Of a stretch of 64,000 nucleotides of DNA, positions 15,929 through 24,688 are shown piece by piece; within the stretch, counting starts at the first letter, position 1; each line of letters starts with the position of its first letter. The translations under genes and the position numbers were made by a program. The DNA is taken from the NCBI RefSeq assembly GCF_036346615.1, contig NZ_CP107836.1:1984001-2048000 (forward strand). Reading direction: 5' to 3'. This DNA comes from Streptomyces sp. NBC_00523. Its GTDB lineage: Bacteria; Actinomycetota; Actinomycetes; Streptomycetales; Streptomycetaceae. Under the pieces are notes generated by a model that saw only the letters and a list, made by a program, of their open reading frames with translations, searched no databases and was not told the origin of the DNA.

Positions 15929-17695
15929 ATGTCGGTTTCCGTAACCCTTCCGGCGCTCGGCGAGAGCGTCACCGAGGGCACTGTCACCCGCTGGCTGAAG
16001 GCCGAGGGCGAGCGCGTCGAGGCCGACGAGCCGTTGCTCGAGGTCTCGACCGACAAGGTCGACACCGAGATCCCCGCCCCCGCCTCCGGCGTCCTGTCGT
16101 CCATCAAGGTCGCCGAGGACGAGACCGTCGAGGTCGGCGCCGAGCTGGCCATCATCGACGACGGCTCGGGCGCTCCGGCGGCCGAGTCCGCTCCGGCCGC
16201 CGAGTCCGCTCCGGCCGCCGAGCCGGCCGCGGCCCCCGCCGAGGCACCGGCCGCCGAGGCCCCTGCCGCCCCGGCCCCCGCGGCCGAGGCTCCGGCCGCC
16301 GCCCCGGCCGGTGGTGCCTCCGGCACCGACGTCACCCTCCCGGCGCTCGGCGAGAGCGTCACCGAGGGCACCGTCACCCGCTGGCTGAAGGAGGTCGGCG
16401 AGGAGGTCGCGGAGGACGAGCCGCTGCTCGAGGTCTCCACGGACAAGGTCGACACCGAGATCCCCGCCCCGGTCGCCGGTGTGCTGCTGGAGATCGTGGT
16501 CGGCGAGGACGAGACCGCCGAGGTCGGCGCCAAGCTCGCCGTCATCGGCGCGCCCGGTGCCGCTCCGGCCCAGGCCCCGGCCCCGGCTCAGCCCGCCCCG
16601 GCCCAGGAGGCCCCGGCCCCCGCGCCGGCTCCGGCCGCTCCGGCCCCCGCCGCGCCCGCCCCGGCGCCGGCTCCGGCCGCTCCGGCCCCGGCGCCCGCCG
16701 CCCCGGCCCCGGCCGCCCCGGCGCAGGCTCCGGCCGCCGCCCCGGCCGCGACCTCCGGTGACGACGGCGCGTACGTCACGCCGCTGGTCCGCAAGCTCGC
16801 CGCCGAGAACGGCGTCGACCTGGGCTCGGTCAAGGGCACCGGCGTCGGTGGCCGCATCCGCAAGCAGGACGTCGTCGCCGCCGCGGAGGCCGCCAAGGCC
16901 GCCGCCGCTGCCCCGGCGCCCGCCGCCGCCGCTCCGGCCGCCGCCTCCAAGGCGCCGAAGCTGGAGGCGTCCCCGCTGCGCGGCCAGACCGTCAAGATGA
17001 CCCGCATGCGCAAGGTCATCGGCGACAACATGATGAAGGCGCTGCACTCGCAGGCCCAGCTGACGTCGGTCGTCGAGGTCGACGTCACCAAGCTGATGAA
17101 GCTGCGCGCCAAGGCGAAGGACGGCTTCGCGGCCCGTGAGGGCGTCAAGCTCTCCCCGATGCCGTTCTACGTGAAGGCCGCCGCCCAGGCGCTGAAGGCC
17201 CACCCGGTCATCAACGCCCGGATCAACGAGGACGAAGGCACCATCACGTACTTCGACTCGGAGAACATCGGCATCGCCGTGGACGCCGAGAAGGGCCTGA
17301 TGACCCCGGTCATCAAGGGCGCGGGCGACCTCAACATCGCCGGTATCTCGAAGAAGACCGCCGAGCTGGCCGGCAAGGCCCGCGGTGGCGGCCTGACCCC
17401 GGACGACATGTCCGGTGCCACCTTCACCATCAGCAACACCGGCTCGCGCGGTGCGCTGTTCGACACCGTCATCGTGCCGCCGAACCAGGCAGCCATCCTG
17501 GGCATCGGCGCCACCGTGAAGCGTCCCGCGGTCATCGAGACCGAGGAGGGCACCGTGATCGGTGTCCGCGACATGACGTACCTGTCGCTCTCCTACGACC
17601 ACCGTCTGGTGGACGGCGCGGACGCCGCCCGCTACCTGACCGCGGTCAAGGCGATCCTGGAGGCCGGCGAGTTCGAGGTCGAGCTCGGCCTGTAA
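15929..17695 (+). CDS. sucB: 2-oxoacid dehydrogenase E2 (dihydrolipoyl acyltransferase) with two lipoyl domains
   Basis: A 588-residue E2. Two nearly identical lipoyl domains carry Lys43 and Lys173 in [12 protein letters not shown]. Ala/Pro linkers follow each; the second (about residues 210-275) is a long Ala-Pro run. A peripheral-subunit-binding domain sits at about 280-320 ([14 protein letters not shown]). The catalytic domain ends with SYDHRLVDG (DHxxxDG, CoA acyl transfer). Such genes are usually named sucB, but in actinobacteria this E2 is known to serve a mixed pyruvate/2-oxoglutarate complex, and aceE lies nearby. The start has a clean AAGGAG. A strong hairpin follows. Confidence 0.95.
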   Translation: MSVSVTLPALGESVTEGTVTRWLKAEGERVEADEPLLEVSTDKVDTEIPAPASGVLSSIKVAEDETVEVGAELAIIDDGSGAPAAESAPAAESAPAAEPAAAPAEAPAAEAPAAPAPAAEAPAAAPAGGASGTDVTLPALGESVTEGTVTRWLKEVGEEVAEDEPLLEVSTDKVDTEIPAPVAGVLLEIVVGEDETAEVGAKLAVIGAPGAAPAQAPAPAQPAPAQEAPAPAPAPAAPAPAAPAPAPAPAAPAPAPAAPAPAAPAQAPAAAPAATSGDDGAYVTPLVRKLAAENGVDLGSVKGTGVGGRIRKQDVVAAAEAAKAAAAAPAPAAAAPAAASKAPKLEASPLRGQTVKMTRMRKVIGDNMMKALHSQAQLTSVVEVDVTKLMKLRAKAKDGFAAREGVKLSPMPFYVKAAAQALKAHPVINARINEDEGTITYFDSENIGIAVDAEKGLMTPVIKGAGDLNIAGISKKTAELAGKARGGGLTPDDMSGATFTISNTGSRGALFDTVIVPPNQAAILGIGATVKRPAVIETEEGTVIGVRDMTYLSLSYDHRLVDGADAARYLTAVKAILEAGEFEVELGL

Positions 17696-17709
17696 CCAGC
17701 CTCACGATC

Positions 17710-17746
17710 GGCGCCCCCGTCCGGAACACTTCCGGGCGGGGGCGCC
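17710..17746 (+). terminator. strong hairpin after the E2 gene
   Basis: 17-nt arms (17710-17726 and 17730-17746) with one mismatch and a 3-nt loop, 14 nt past the E2 stop. It separates lpd-E2 from the GntR gene. Confidence 0.75.
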
Positions 17747-17753
17747 GCCGTAT

Positions 17754-17763
17754 TGTCTAGACA
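17754..17763. promoter_or_regulatory. TGTCTAGACA palindrome, candidate GntR operator
   Basis: A perfect 10-bp palindrome 63 nt before the GntR-family gene. FadR/FCD-type GntR proteins bind short palindromes of this kind, so autoregulation is a reasonable guess. CTAG-containing words are rare in this GC-rich DNA, which makes it stand out. Confidence 0.5.
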
Positions 17764-17826
17764 CCACCGGTCGCCCCGGCCACCGAGCCCGGTGCAGGCG
17801 TACCGGTCTGTCCGAAGGAGCCCGTC

Positions 17827-18450
17827 ATGACCCCGCCCGTCGTCCACTCGCTGCGCGAACAGATCCGCGAGCACATCGTGGAGGGGATCGTCAGCGGGCG
17901 CTGGAAGCCGGGCGAGCGGATCGTGGAGCGGCGCATCGCGACCGAGCTGGAGGTCAGCCAGACGCCCGTGCGCGAGGCGCTGCGGGAGCTGGAGACGCTG
18001 CGGCTGATCGAGTCGGCGCCCAACAAGGGCGTCCGGGTCCGCAACCTCACCGCCGCGGACCTGGAGGAGAGCTACCCCGTACGGGCGGGCCTGGAGCAGA
18101 TCGCGGCCGAGCTGGCGGCCCCCGGGCTCGGCGAGGACTGCTCGCTGCTGGACCCGCACGTGGCGGCGCTGTACGAGGCGGACCGGCTGGCGGACGGCGA
18201 GGCCCAGGTCCGGCACACGGTCGGCTTCCACCGCGAGATGGTGCGGGCGGCGGGGAACGCGGTGCTGCTGCACACCTGGGAGGGGCTGGGCATCGAGGTG
18301 TTCACGGCCCTGTCGATCCGCTGGCTGGGCACGGTCCAGAAGTCGTACGCGGAGGAGCACGAGGCCCTCATCGACGCGTTCCTGCGCAAGGACCCGGACA
18401 TCGGGACCCTGGTGAAGGCCCACGTCCTGGGCTGCGCGCCACGCGCCTGA
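17827..18450 (+). CDS. GntR family (FadR/FCD subfamily) transcriptional regulator
   Basis: A 207-residue protein. The N-terminal ~70 residues are a GntR winged helix (LREQIREHIVEGIVSGRWKP, then TELEVSQTPVREALRELETL). An all-helical FCD ligand domain follows (about 80-200) with Asp/His positions that bind a carboxylate ligand through a metal (HTVGFHREMVRAAGN). It lies between the E2 and aceE genes, so a pyruvate- or acyl-responsive control of the dehydrogenase genes is the obvious inference; the target is unproven. A good GAAGGAG precedes the ATG. A TGTCTAGACA palindrome lies in its promoter. Confidence 0.9.
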   Translation: MTPPVVHSLREQIREHIVEGIVSGRWKPGERIVERRIATELEVSQTPVREALRELETLRLIESAPNKGVRVRNLTAADLEESYPVRAGLEQIAAELAAPGLGEDCSLLDPHVAALYEADRLADGEAQVRHTVGFHREMVRAAGNAVLLHTWEGLGIEVFTALSIRWLGTVQKSYAEEHEALIDAFLRKDPDIGTLVKAHVLGCAPRA

Positions 18451-18590
18451 GGCGCTGCGCAAGTGTCGCCCCTGCCGCTCTTCCGTGCAGGCCGGCGCCC
18501 GTTTTGACGGGTAAATCCCGTCACTCGGTGCCCCATTTCATGGCACCGCATGCCACTTTCTTCATATCGAGAAGTTTTGCCGTTCATCCT

Positions 18591-18620
18591 TTGATCGATC
18601 ATCGATCGGCGACTTACAGT
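18591..18620 (+). promoter_or_regulatory. candidate aceE promoter overlapping an inverted repeat
   Basis: TTGATC (18591-18596), an 18-nt spacer and TACAGT (18615-18620) make a plausible sigma-70-type promoter, with initiation near 18627 and a leader of about 80 nt before aceE. GATCGAT-C-ATCGATC (18593-18607) overlaps the -35 and is a 7+1+7 inverted repeat, a possible regulator site. Confidence 0.45.
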
Positions 18621-18705
18621 TCACTCCGCGGGCCCACCGGCCCCATCGCCCTGTCCTGCCAGTCAGGGACTTCTCCACCCCCCTCCTCACCGGAAGGCGG
18701 CGATC

Positions 18706-21375
18706 ATGACCGACCCCGTAGGAAAGCTTCCGAGCGAGCTCGACCAGCTCCCGGACCGCGACCCGGAGGAGACCGCTGAATGGGCGGCCTCCCTGGATGC
18801 CGTCACCAAGGCCGCGGGCCCGCACCGTGCCGCGTACCTCATGCGGCGCTCGCTCCAGCACGCCGAGGGCGCCGGTCTCGCGCTGCCCAAGCTGCTGGAG
18901 ACCGATTACGTCAACTCCATCCCGACCGCCGCGGAGCCCGACTTCGACGGCGACCTGGAGATGGAGTCGAAGATCACCGCGTGGAACCGCTGGAACGCGG
19001 CCGCGATGGTCACCCGTGGCGCGCGCTTCGGCGTCGGCGGCCACATCGCCACCTTCGCCTCGGCGGCCTGGCTGTACGAGACCGGCTTCAACCACTTCTT
19101 CCGCGGCAAGGAGGGGGACGGCTCCGGCGACCAGCTGTACGTGCAGGGCCACGCCTCCCCCGGCATCTACGCCCGCGCCTTCCTCGACGGCCGGCTCAGC
19201 GAGCAGCAGCTCGACAACTTCCGCCAGGAGTCGGGCGGCAACGGCCTGCCCTCCTACCCGCACCCGCGGCGGCTGCCCTGGCTGTGGGAGTTCCCCACGG
19301 TCTCCATGGGCCTCGGCCCGCTCTCGGCGATCTACCAGGCGCGCTTCAACCGCTACCTGGCCAACCGCAACATCAAGGACACGTCGAACTCGCACGTCTG
19401 GGCCTTCCTGGGCGACGGCGAGATGGACGAGCCCGAGTCGACCGCGGCCCTCGCCCTCGCGGCCCGTGAGCAGCTCGACAACCTGACCTTCGTCATCAAC
19501 TGCAACCTGCAGCGCCTCGACGGTCCGGTCCGCGCCAACTTCCGCGTCGTGCAGGAGCTGGAGGGCGCCTTCCGGGGCGCCGGCTGGAACGTCATCAAGA
19601 CGCTCTGGGGCAACGCCTGGGACGAGCTGTTCCAGCTCGACACCACGGGCGCGCTGGTCCGCCGCCTCCGCGAGGTCCCGGACGCGCAGTTCCAGACGTA
19701 CGCCACCCGCGACGTCGCGTACATCCGCGAGCACTTCTTCGGCGCCGAGCCCGCCCTCGCCGAGCTGGCGAAGCTGCTCACCGACGCGAAGATCGCCGAG
19801 TGCTTCTACACCTCGCGCGGCGGCCACGAGGCCCGCAAGGTGTACGCGGCCTACCGCGCGGCCGTCGAGCACAAGGGCGCGCCGACCGTGATCCTCGCCC
19901 AGACGGTGAAGGGCTACACGCTCGGCAAGGGCTTCGAGTCCAAGAACGCCAACCACCAGATGAAGAAGCTGTCGATCGACGAGTTCAAGGGCATGCGCGA
20001 GCTGCTCGGCCTCCCGATCCCGGACAGCGCCTTCGCCGACGGCCTGGTGCCCTACGGCCACCCGGGCGCCGACTCCCCCGAGGTCCGCTACCTCCAGGAG
20101 CGCCGTGCCGCCCTCGGCGGCCCCGCCCCGGCCCGCCGGGTGCACGCGGTGGCGCTGCCGCAGCCCGAGGAGCGCGCGTTCGCGGCGCTCAAGAAGGGCT
20201 CCGGCAAGCAGGAGATGGCCACCACCATGGCCTTCGTCCGCCTGGTCAAGGACCTGATGCGGGACAAGCAGACCGGCAAGCGCTGGGTGCCGATCGTCCC
20301 GGACGAGGCCCGCACCTTCGGCATGGAGTCGCTGTTCCCCTCGGCCGGCATCTACTCGCCGCTGGGCCAGACGTACGAGCCGGTCGACCGCGACCAGCTG
20401 ATGTACTACAAGGAGGCCAAGGACGGCCAGATCCTCAACGAGGGGATCACCGAGGCCGGCGCGATGGCCGACTTCATCGCCGCCGCCACGTCGTACGCGA
20501 CGCACGGCGAGACGATGATCCCGTTCTACATCTTCTACTCGATGTTCGGCTGGCAGCGGACGGGCGACCAGTTCTGGCAGCTCGCCGACCAGCTCGGCAA
20601 GGGCTTCATCGTCGGCGCCACCGCCGGCCGTACGACCCTGACGGGCGAGGGCCTCCAGCACGCGGACGGCCACTCGCACCTGATCGCCGCCACGAACCCG
20701 GCGTCGCTCAACTACGACCCGGCGTTCGCGTACGAGATCGCGGTGATCGTCAAGGACGGTCTGCGGCGGATGTACGGCCCCGACGCCGAGGACGTCTTCT
20801 ACTACCTGACGGTCTACAACGAGCCGAAGCCGCAGCCCGCGATGCCGGAAGGCGTCGAGGAGGGCATCGTCAAGGGCCTGTACCGCTTCAAGGAGGGCAC
20901 GCCCGCCGCGGCGGACGCGCCGCGCGCCCAGCTGCTGGCCTCCGGAACGGCGATCCACTGGGCCCTGGAGGCCCAGGAGCTGCTGGCCGCCGACTGGGGT
21001 GTCACGGCCGACGTCTGGTCCGCGACCTCCTGGGGCGAGCTGCGCCGCGAGGCGCTGGAGTGCGACGAGGCGCTGCTCCGCGGTGAGCAGCGGGTGCCGT
21101 ACGTGACGCAGGTGCTGGAGGGCGCTCCGGGCCCGGTCGTCGCGGTCAGCGACTGGATGCGCGGGGTCCCGGACCAGATCAGCCAGTGGGTCGAGCAGGA
21201 CTACACCTCGCTCGGCACGGACGGCTTCGGTCTCTCCGACACGCGTGACGCGGCCCGTCGCCACTTCGGCGTCGACGCCCCGTCCGTCGTGGTCGCCACG
21301 CTGGCCCAGCTGGCCCGTCGCGGCGAGGTGCCGGCGACGGCCGTCAAGGAGGCGCGGGACCGCTACGGTCTCTGA
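18706..21375 (+). CDS. aceE: pyruvate dehydrogenase E1 component, homodimeric type
   Basis: An 889-residue single-chain E1, the expected size for the homodimeric AceE class. The thiamine diphosphate motif is intact: GDGEMDE at 236-242 leading to NCN at 265-267. The N-terminal [20 protein letters not shown] and the C-terminal [12 protein letters not shown] and TVYNEP segments are typical. It decarboxylates pyruvate and acetylates the E2 lipoyl group, feeding acetyl-CoA to the TCA cycle. It is separate from the E2 operon, has its own leader of about 250 nt, and ends at a U-tailed terminator. The start follows GGAAGG. Confidence 0.97.
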   Translation: MTDPVGKLPSELDQLPDRDPEETAEWAASLDAVTKAAGPHRAAYLMRRSLQHAEGAGLALPKLLETDYVNSIPTAAEPDFDGDLEMESKITAWNRWNAAAMVTRGARFGVGGHIATFASAAWLYETGFNHFFRGKEGDGSGDQLYVQGHASPGIYARAFLDGRLSEQQLDNFRQESGGNGLPSYPHPRRLPWLWEFPTVSMGLGPLSAIYQARFNRYLANRNIKDTSNSHVWAFLGDGEMDEPESTAALALAAREQLDNLTFVINCNLQRLDGPVRANFRVVQELEGAFRGAGWNVIKTLWGNAWDELFQLDTTGALVRRLREVPDAQFQTYATRDVAYIREHFFGAEPALAELAKLLTDAKIAECFYTSRGGHEARKVYAAYRAAVEHKGAPTVILAQTVKGYTLGKGFESKNANHQMKKLSIDEFKGMRELLGLPIPDSAFADGLVPYGHPGADSPEVRYLQERRAALGGPAPARRVHAVALPQPEERAFAALKKGSGKQEMATTMAFVRLVKDLMRDKQTGKRWVPIVPDEARTFGMESLFPSAGIYSPLGQTYEPVDRDQLMYYKEAKDGQILNEGITEAGAMADFIAAATSYATHGETMIPFYIFYSMFGWQRTGDQFWQLADQLGKGFIVGATAGRTTLTGEGLQHADGHSHLIAATNPASLNYDPAFAYEIAVIVKDGLRRMYGPDAEDVFYYLTVYNEPKPQPAMPEGVEEGIVKGLYRFKEGTPAAADAPRAQLLASGTAIHWALEAQELLAADWGVTADVWSATSWGELRREALECDEALLRGEQRVPYVTQVLEGAPGPVVAVSDWMRGVPDQISQWVEQDYTSLGTDGFGLSDTRDAARRHFGVDAPSVVVATLAQLARRGEVPATAVKEARDRYGL

Positions 21376-21380
21376 GCGTG

Positions 21381-21436
21381 ATCAGGCCCGTCCGGCTTGA
21401 GGCTTTGTCCTCAATCGCCGGACGGGCTTGATTTTT
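21381..21436 (+). terminator. intrinsic terminator after aceE built from a dispersed repeat
   Basis: Arms 21381-21402 and 21409-21432 pair over about 20 bp around a 6-nt loop and run into five T residues (21432-21436), a real intrinsic terminator. The arms are the CCTCAATCGCCGGACGGGCT element common between Streptomyces genes; a single-arm copy lies at 3400. Confidence 0.8.
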
Positions 21437-21466
21437 GCCGCGCCGCGGTCCAGCCACAATGGCCGC

Positions 21467-22447
21467 ATGCGTGCTGCCCGGCTGATCCGAATGGTGCTGC
21501 TCCTCCAGGCCCGCCCCGGCATGACCGCCGCCGAGCTGTCCCGGGAGCTGGAGGTGTCCGAGCGGACCGTCACCCGGGACGCGCAGGCCCTCTCCGAGGC
21601 CGGGGTCCCGGTGTACGCCGAGCGCGGCCGGGCCGGCGGCTACCGGCTCGTCGGCGGCTACCGCACCGGGCTGACCGGTCTCGCCCGCGACGAGGCGGAG
21701 GCGCTGTTCCTGTCCGGGCTGCCCTCGGCCCTGCGCGAGATGGGGCTCGCGGACGCCGCCTCGGCCGCCCGGCTGAAGGTGTCGGCGGCCCTGACGCCCG
21801 CGCTGCGGGACGCCCCGGCGGGGGCGGGCCGGCGCTTCCACCTGGACGCGCCCGGCTGGTACCAGGAGCCCGTCACGCCGGAGCTGCTGCCCGCCGTGGC
21901 CGAGGCCGTGTGGCGCGACCGGCTGCTCCTGGCCCGGTACCGGCGGGCCGGGCGGGACTCCGACGTCGAACGGGAGCTGGCCCCGTACGGGCTCGTCCTG
22001 AAGGCGGGCGTCTGGTACCTCTGCGCCCGCGCGGGCGACGACACGCGGGTGTACCGCATCGACCGGTTCACCGCCGCCACCGTTTCGGACACCCCTTTCG
22101 TCAGGGACGAGGGTTTCGACCTGCCCGCCTTCTGGGAAGAGCGGTCCGCCGCGTTCGCCCGCTCCCTGCTGCGTACGGAGGTGAGGCTGCGGCTCTCGGA
22201 GGCGGCCGCGCACCGGCTGCCGCACCTCGTGGACCGGGCCGCCGCCACGGAGGCGCTGGAGGCGGCCGGGCCGCCCGGTGCGGACGGCCGGGTCACGGTC
22301 ACCCTGCCGGTGGAGTCCCTGGACGTCGCCTACGGCCAGCTGCTGGGCCTCGGACCGGAGTTGGAGGTGCTGGAGCCGGCCGCCCTGCGGGAGAGGTTCG
22401 CGACGGCCGCGGCGCGCCTGCACGCGCTCTACGGGGGCGCGCCCTGA
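21467..22447 (+). CDS. YafY-type HTH/WYL transcriptional regulator
   Basis: A 326-residue protein. The N-terminal helix-turn-helix (LVLLQARPGMTAAELSRELE variant, then SERTVTRDAQALSEAG) is followed by a WYL domain (about 140-240; LVLKAGVWYLCARAG and YRIDRF) and a WCX-like C-terminal extension. WYL proteins sense nucleic acid or nucleotide ligands and usually control DNA repair or defence genes; the target here is unknown. The start at 21467 (MRAARLIRMV) is preferred over an ATG 13 codons upstream because a CACAAT -10-like box lies just before it. The downstream neighbour is an unrelated DUF4240 gene. Confidence 0.88.
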   Translation: MRAARLIRMVLLLQARPGMTAAELSRELEVSERTVTRDAQALSEAGVPVYAERGRAGGYRLVGGYRTGLTGLARDEAEALFLSGLPSALREMGLADAASAARLKVSAALTPALRDAPAGAGRRFHLDAPGWYQEPVTPELLPAVAEAVWRDRLLLARYRRAGRDSDVERELAPYGLVLKAGVWYLCARAGDDTRVYRIDRFTAATVSDTPFVRDEGFDLPAFWEERSAAFARSLLRTEVRLRLSEAAAHRLPHLVDRAAATEALEAAGPPGADGRVTVTLPVESLDVAYGQLLGLGPELEVLEPAALRERFATAAARLHALYGGAP

Positions 22448-22508
22448 CGGCTTCGTTCAGATGTCTGGGCGTGCATCCGCGGCTCTCAGGGCAGATGCTG
22501 GACCCGTG

Positions 22509-23033
22509 ATGGACGAGACCGAGTTCTGGGAGCTGATCGACAGCACGCGCGAGGCCGCCGACGGCGACCCCGAGGACCATGCCGATCTGCTGGTCGACAA
22601 GCTGGTGCTGCTCGACCCCGAAGCGGTGCTGGACTTCGCCCGGCACTTCGAGGCCCGCTTCAACCGGGCCTACCGCTGGGACCTGTGGGGCGCCGCCGCC
22701 GTCCTGCTCGGCGGCGCGAGCGACGACGCCTTCGACTACTTCCGCTGCTGGCTGATCGGCCGGGGCCGGGAGGTCTTCGAGGGCGCCGTGCACGACCCGG
22801 ACGCCCTGGCCGAGCTGCTCGACTCCTTCGACGAGGAGCTGGACGGCGACGGCGAGGAGCTGGGGTACGCGGCCGACGAGGCGTACGAACAGCTCACCGG
22901 CGTCGTCGCGCCCGACCTCGGCCTCCCCCCGCAGCCCGACGAGCCGGAGGGCGCCGAGCTGGACCCGGACGACGACGCGGCCCTGGCGGCCCGGCTGCCC
23001 GCGCTCTGGGAGCGGTTCGGCGTCACGGGGTGA
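22509..23033 (+). CDS. DUF4240 domain-containing protein
   Basis: A 174-residue acidic cytoplasmic protein. The N-terminal MDETEFWELIDSTREAADG and the YRWDLWGAAAVLLGGASDD and FRCWLIGRGREVFEGA stretches are the DUF4240 pattern (residues 1-130). The C-terminal ~40 residues are an Asp/Glu-rich tail. The family's function is unknown; it often stands near toxin-immunity or stress genes. A GTG immediately before the ATG is an alternative start. Its last 11 nt overlap the convergent GNAT gene. Confidence 0.82.
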   Translation: MDETEFWELIDSTREAADGDPEDHADLLVDKLVLLDPEAVLDFARHFEARFNRAYRWDLWGAAAVLLGGASDDAFDYFRCWLIGRGREVFEGAVHDPDALAELLDSFDEELDGDGEELGYAADEAYEQLTGVVAPDLGLPPQPDEPEGAELDPDDDAALAARLPALWERFGVTG

Positions 23034-23550
23034 GCGGGCGGCCCATCATCACGTCGTCCACGTACCGCCCGTTCAGGAAGAACTCGCCCGGCAGCACGCC
23101 CTCGACGGTGAAGCCCTCCGCCTCGTACAGCGCGCGGGCGGGCGCGTTGTGGCCGAGGACCCGCAGGGTGATCCGGTTCGCCCCCTCGCCGCGTGCCGTC
23201 GCGCAGGCCGCGCGGATCAGGGCCCGCCCGACGCCCCGGCCGCGCGCCCAGTGGGCCACGGCGAGGCCCTGGATCTGCCGGACGTGCGCGTTGCAGGCCA
23301 GCGGGGTCGGCGGCACGACGCGTATGTAACCGGCCGGCGCCCGCTCCCCCGCCTCGTTCACCGCCTCCGCCACCAGGATGTCCCGGGGCGTGTGCCGCTC
23401 GTCGAAGAACGGGGCGTACGGCGGCTGCGGGCGCGGCTGCACCGCGTGCAGCGTCGACCAGGTGGCACGGTCCAGTTCGCCGAGCGCGGGCTCGTCCGCG
23501 AGATCGGCACGGCGGACGAGGGGCGCGGCGGATGCGGCGGAATCGGTCAT
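23023..23550 (-). CDS. GNAT family N-acetyltransferase
   Basis: A 175-residue protein with the GNAT fold. Strand beta4 is IQGLAVAHWARGRGVGRALI, whose RGRGVGRA is the acetyl-CoA pyrophosphate loop (Q/RxxGxG/A). The later NAPARALYEAEGFTVEG is motif B. The acceptor is unknown. MTDSAAS at 23550 is chosen; another ATG three codons upstream is possible. It is convergent with the DUF4240 gene (11-nt overlap) and divergent from the TIGR01777 gene. Confidence 0.87.
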   Translation of the reverse strand: MTDSAASAAPLVRRADLADEPALGELDRATWSTLHAVQPRPQPPYAPFFDERHTPRDILVAEAVNEAGERAPAGYIRVVPPTPLACNAHVRQIQGLAVAHWARGRGVGRALIRAACATARGEGANRITLRVLGHNAPARALYEAEGFTVEGVLPGEFFLNGRYVDDVMMGRPLTP

Positions 23551-23606
23551 GGCCGCCACTGTGCCACGGCCGTGTACGGCGGCCCCGGTGGGGCAGGATG
23601 GACGCC

Positions 23607-24506
23607 ATGCCGCACTCCCGTATCGCCGTCAGCGGATCGACCGGACTCATCGGAGCGGCGCTGGTGCGCTCGCTGCGGGCCGACGGGCACGAGGTGGTGC
23701 GCCTGGTGCGCCATGCCGCCCGGGCCGGTGACGAGGTGGAGTGGGACCCGAAGCGGGGTTACGTGGACGTGGCCGGTCTGGTGGGCTGCGACGCGGTCGT
23801 CCATCTCGCCGGGGCGGGCGTCGGCGACCACCGCTGGACCGAGGCGTACAAGAAGGAGATCCGGGACAGCCGGGTGCTGGGCACCGCCGCGCTCGCGGAC
23901 GCCGTCGCCTCGCTCGACACCCCGCCCGCCGTGCTGCTGTCCGGCTCCGCGATCGGCTTCTACGGGGACACCGGCGACCGCCCGGTGGACGAGGAGGCGC
24001 CGCCCGGGGACGGGTTCCTGCCATCGGTCTGCGTGGAGTGGGAGGAGGCCACGGCGGCGGCCGAGGAGGCGGGAGTGCGTACGGTGCACGCCCGCACCGG
24101 CCTGGTGGTCGCCCGGGAGGGCGGTGCCTGGGGGCGGCTCTTCCCGCTGTTCCGGGCGGGGCTGGGCGGTCGGATGGGCAACGGGCGGCAGTACTGGAGC
24201 TTCATCGCGCTGCACGACCACATCGCGGCGCTGCGGCACATCCTGGACACGCCGGAGCTGTCCGGTCCGGTGAACCTGACCGCCCCGACGCCCGTCACCA
24301 ACGCCGAGGTGACCGCCGCGATGGGCCGGGTGCTCCGGCGGCCGACGCTCTTCACGGCGCCCGCTCCGGCGCTGCGGCTCGCGCTCGGCGAGTTCGCCGG
24401 GGATGTGCTGGGCAGTCAGCGGGTGCTGCCCGCGCGGCTGCTGGGCTCCGGCTTCTCGTTCGCCTTCCCGTCCGTCGATGCCGCCATCCGCGCCGCCCTG
24501 CGCTGA
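23607..24506 (+). CDS. TIGR01777 family NAD(P)-dependent epimerase-like protein
   Basis: A 299-residue atypical short-chain dehydrogenase. The dinucleotide site is AVSGSTGLIGAALVRSL at residues 6-22. HLAGAGVGDHRWTEAYKKEI, LLSGSAIGFYGDTG and FIALHDHIAALRHIL are the SulA/YfcH-type landmarks, with a C-terminal DUF1731 domain. The family fold is related to nucleoside-diphosphate sugar epimerases, but the substrate is unknown. ATG 23607 with an AGGATGG just upstream is chosen over ATG 23598. The gene ends at a hairpin with seven T residues. Confidence 0.9.
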   Translation: MPHSRIAVSGSTGLIGAALVRSLRADGHEVVRLVRHAARAGDEVEWDPKRGYVDVAGLVGCDAVVHLAGAGVGDHRWTEAYKKEIRDSRVLGTAALADAVASLDTPPAVLLSGSAIGFYGDTGDRPVDEEAPPGDGFLPSVCVEWEEATAAAEEAGVRTVHARTGLVVAREGGAWGRLFPLFRAGLGGRMGNGRQYWSFIALHDHIAALRHILDTPELSGPVNLTAPTPVTNAEVTAAMGRVLRRPTLFTAPAPALRLALGEFAGDVLGSQRVLPARLLGSGFSFAFPSVDAAIRAALR

Positions 24507-24514
24507 CGGACCGT

Positions 24515-24534
24515 CCGGGCAGCCCGGTTTTTTT
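24515..24534 (+). terminator. canonical intrinsic terminator with T7 tail
   Basis: CCGGG-CAG-CCCGG followed by seven T (24528-24534), right after the TIGR01777 gene stop. An outer CGTCCG/CGGACG pair could extend it. The T-run is striking in this composition. Confidence 0.7.
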
Positions 24535-24688
24535 CGGACGGGCGTGCGACCCCGTGCATCGGTGCTCCGGTCCGCGCGCGACTGCGCACGATCGGGCCAC
24601 TCTCCTAGCCTCCTGACGAACTCACGCATTCCGGTGGGCGGTTGAGGGCATGAGCCCCCCACCACTTGCGCCGAACCGGGGAGGGCAC

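Noticed and set aside
16560..16760. Ala-Pro rich tandem-like DNA repeat in the E2 gene
   Set aside because: It encodes the flexible inter-domain linker of a lipoyl protein, not a mobile repeat.
18562..21264. 900-residue minus-strand frame opposite aceE
   Set aside because: A shadow of the GC-rich aceE gene; no family motifs and Val/Arg/Gly-rich.
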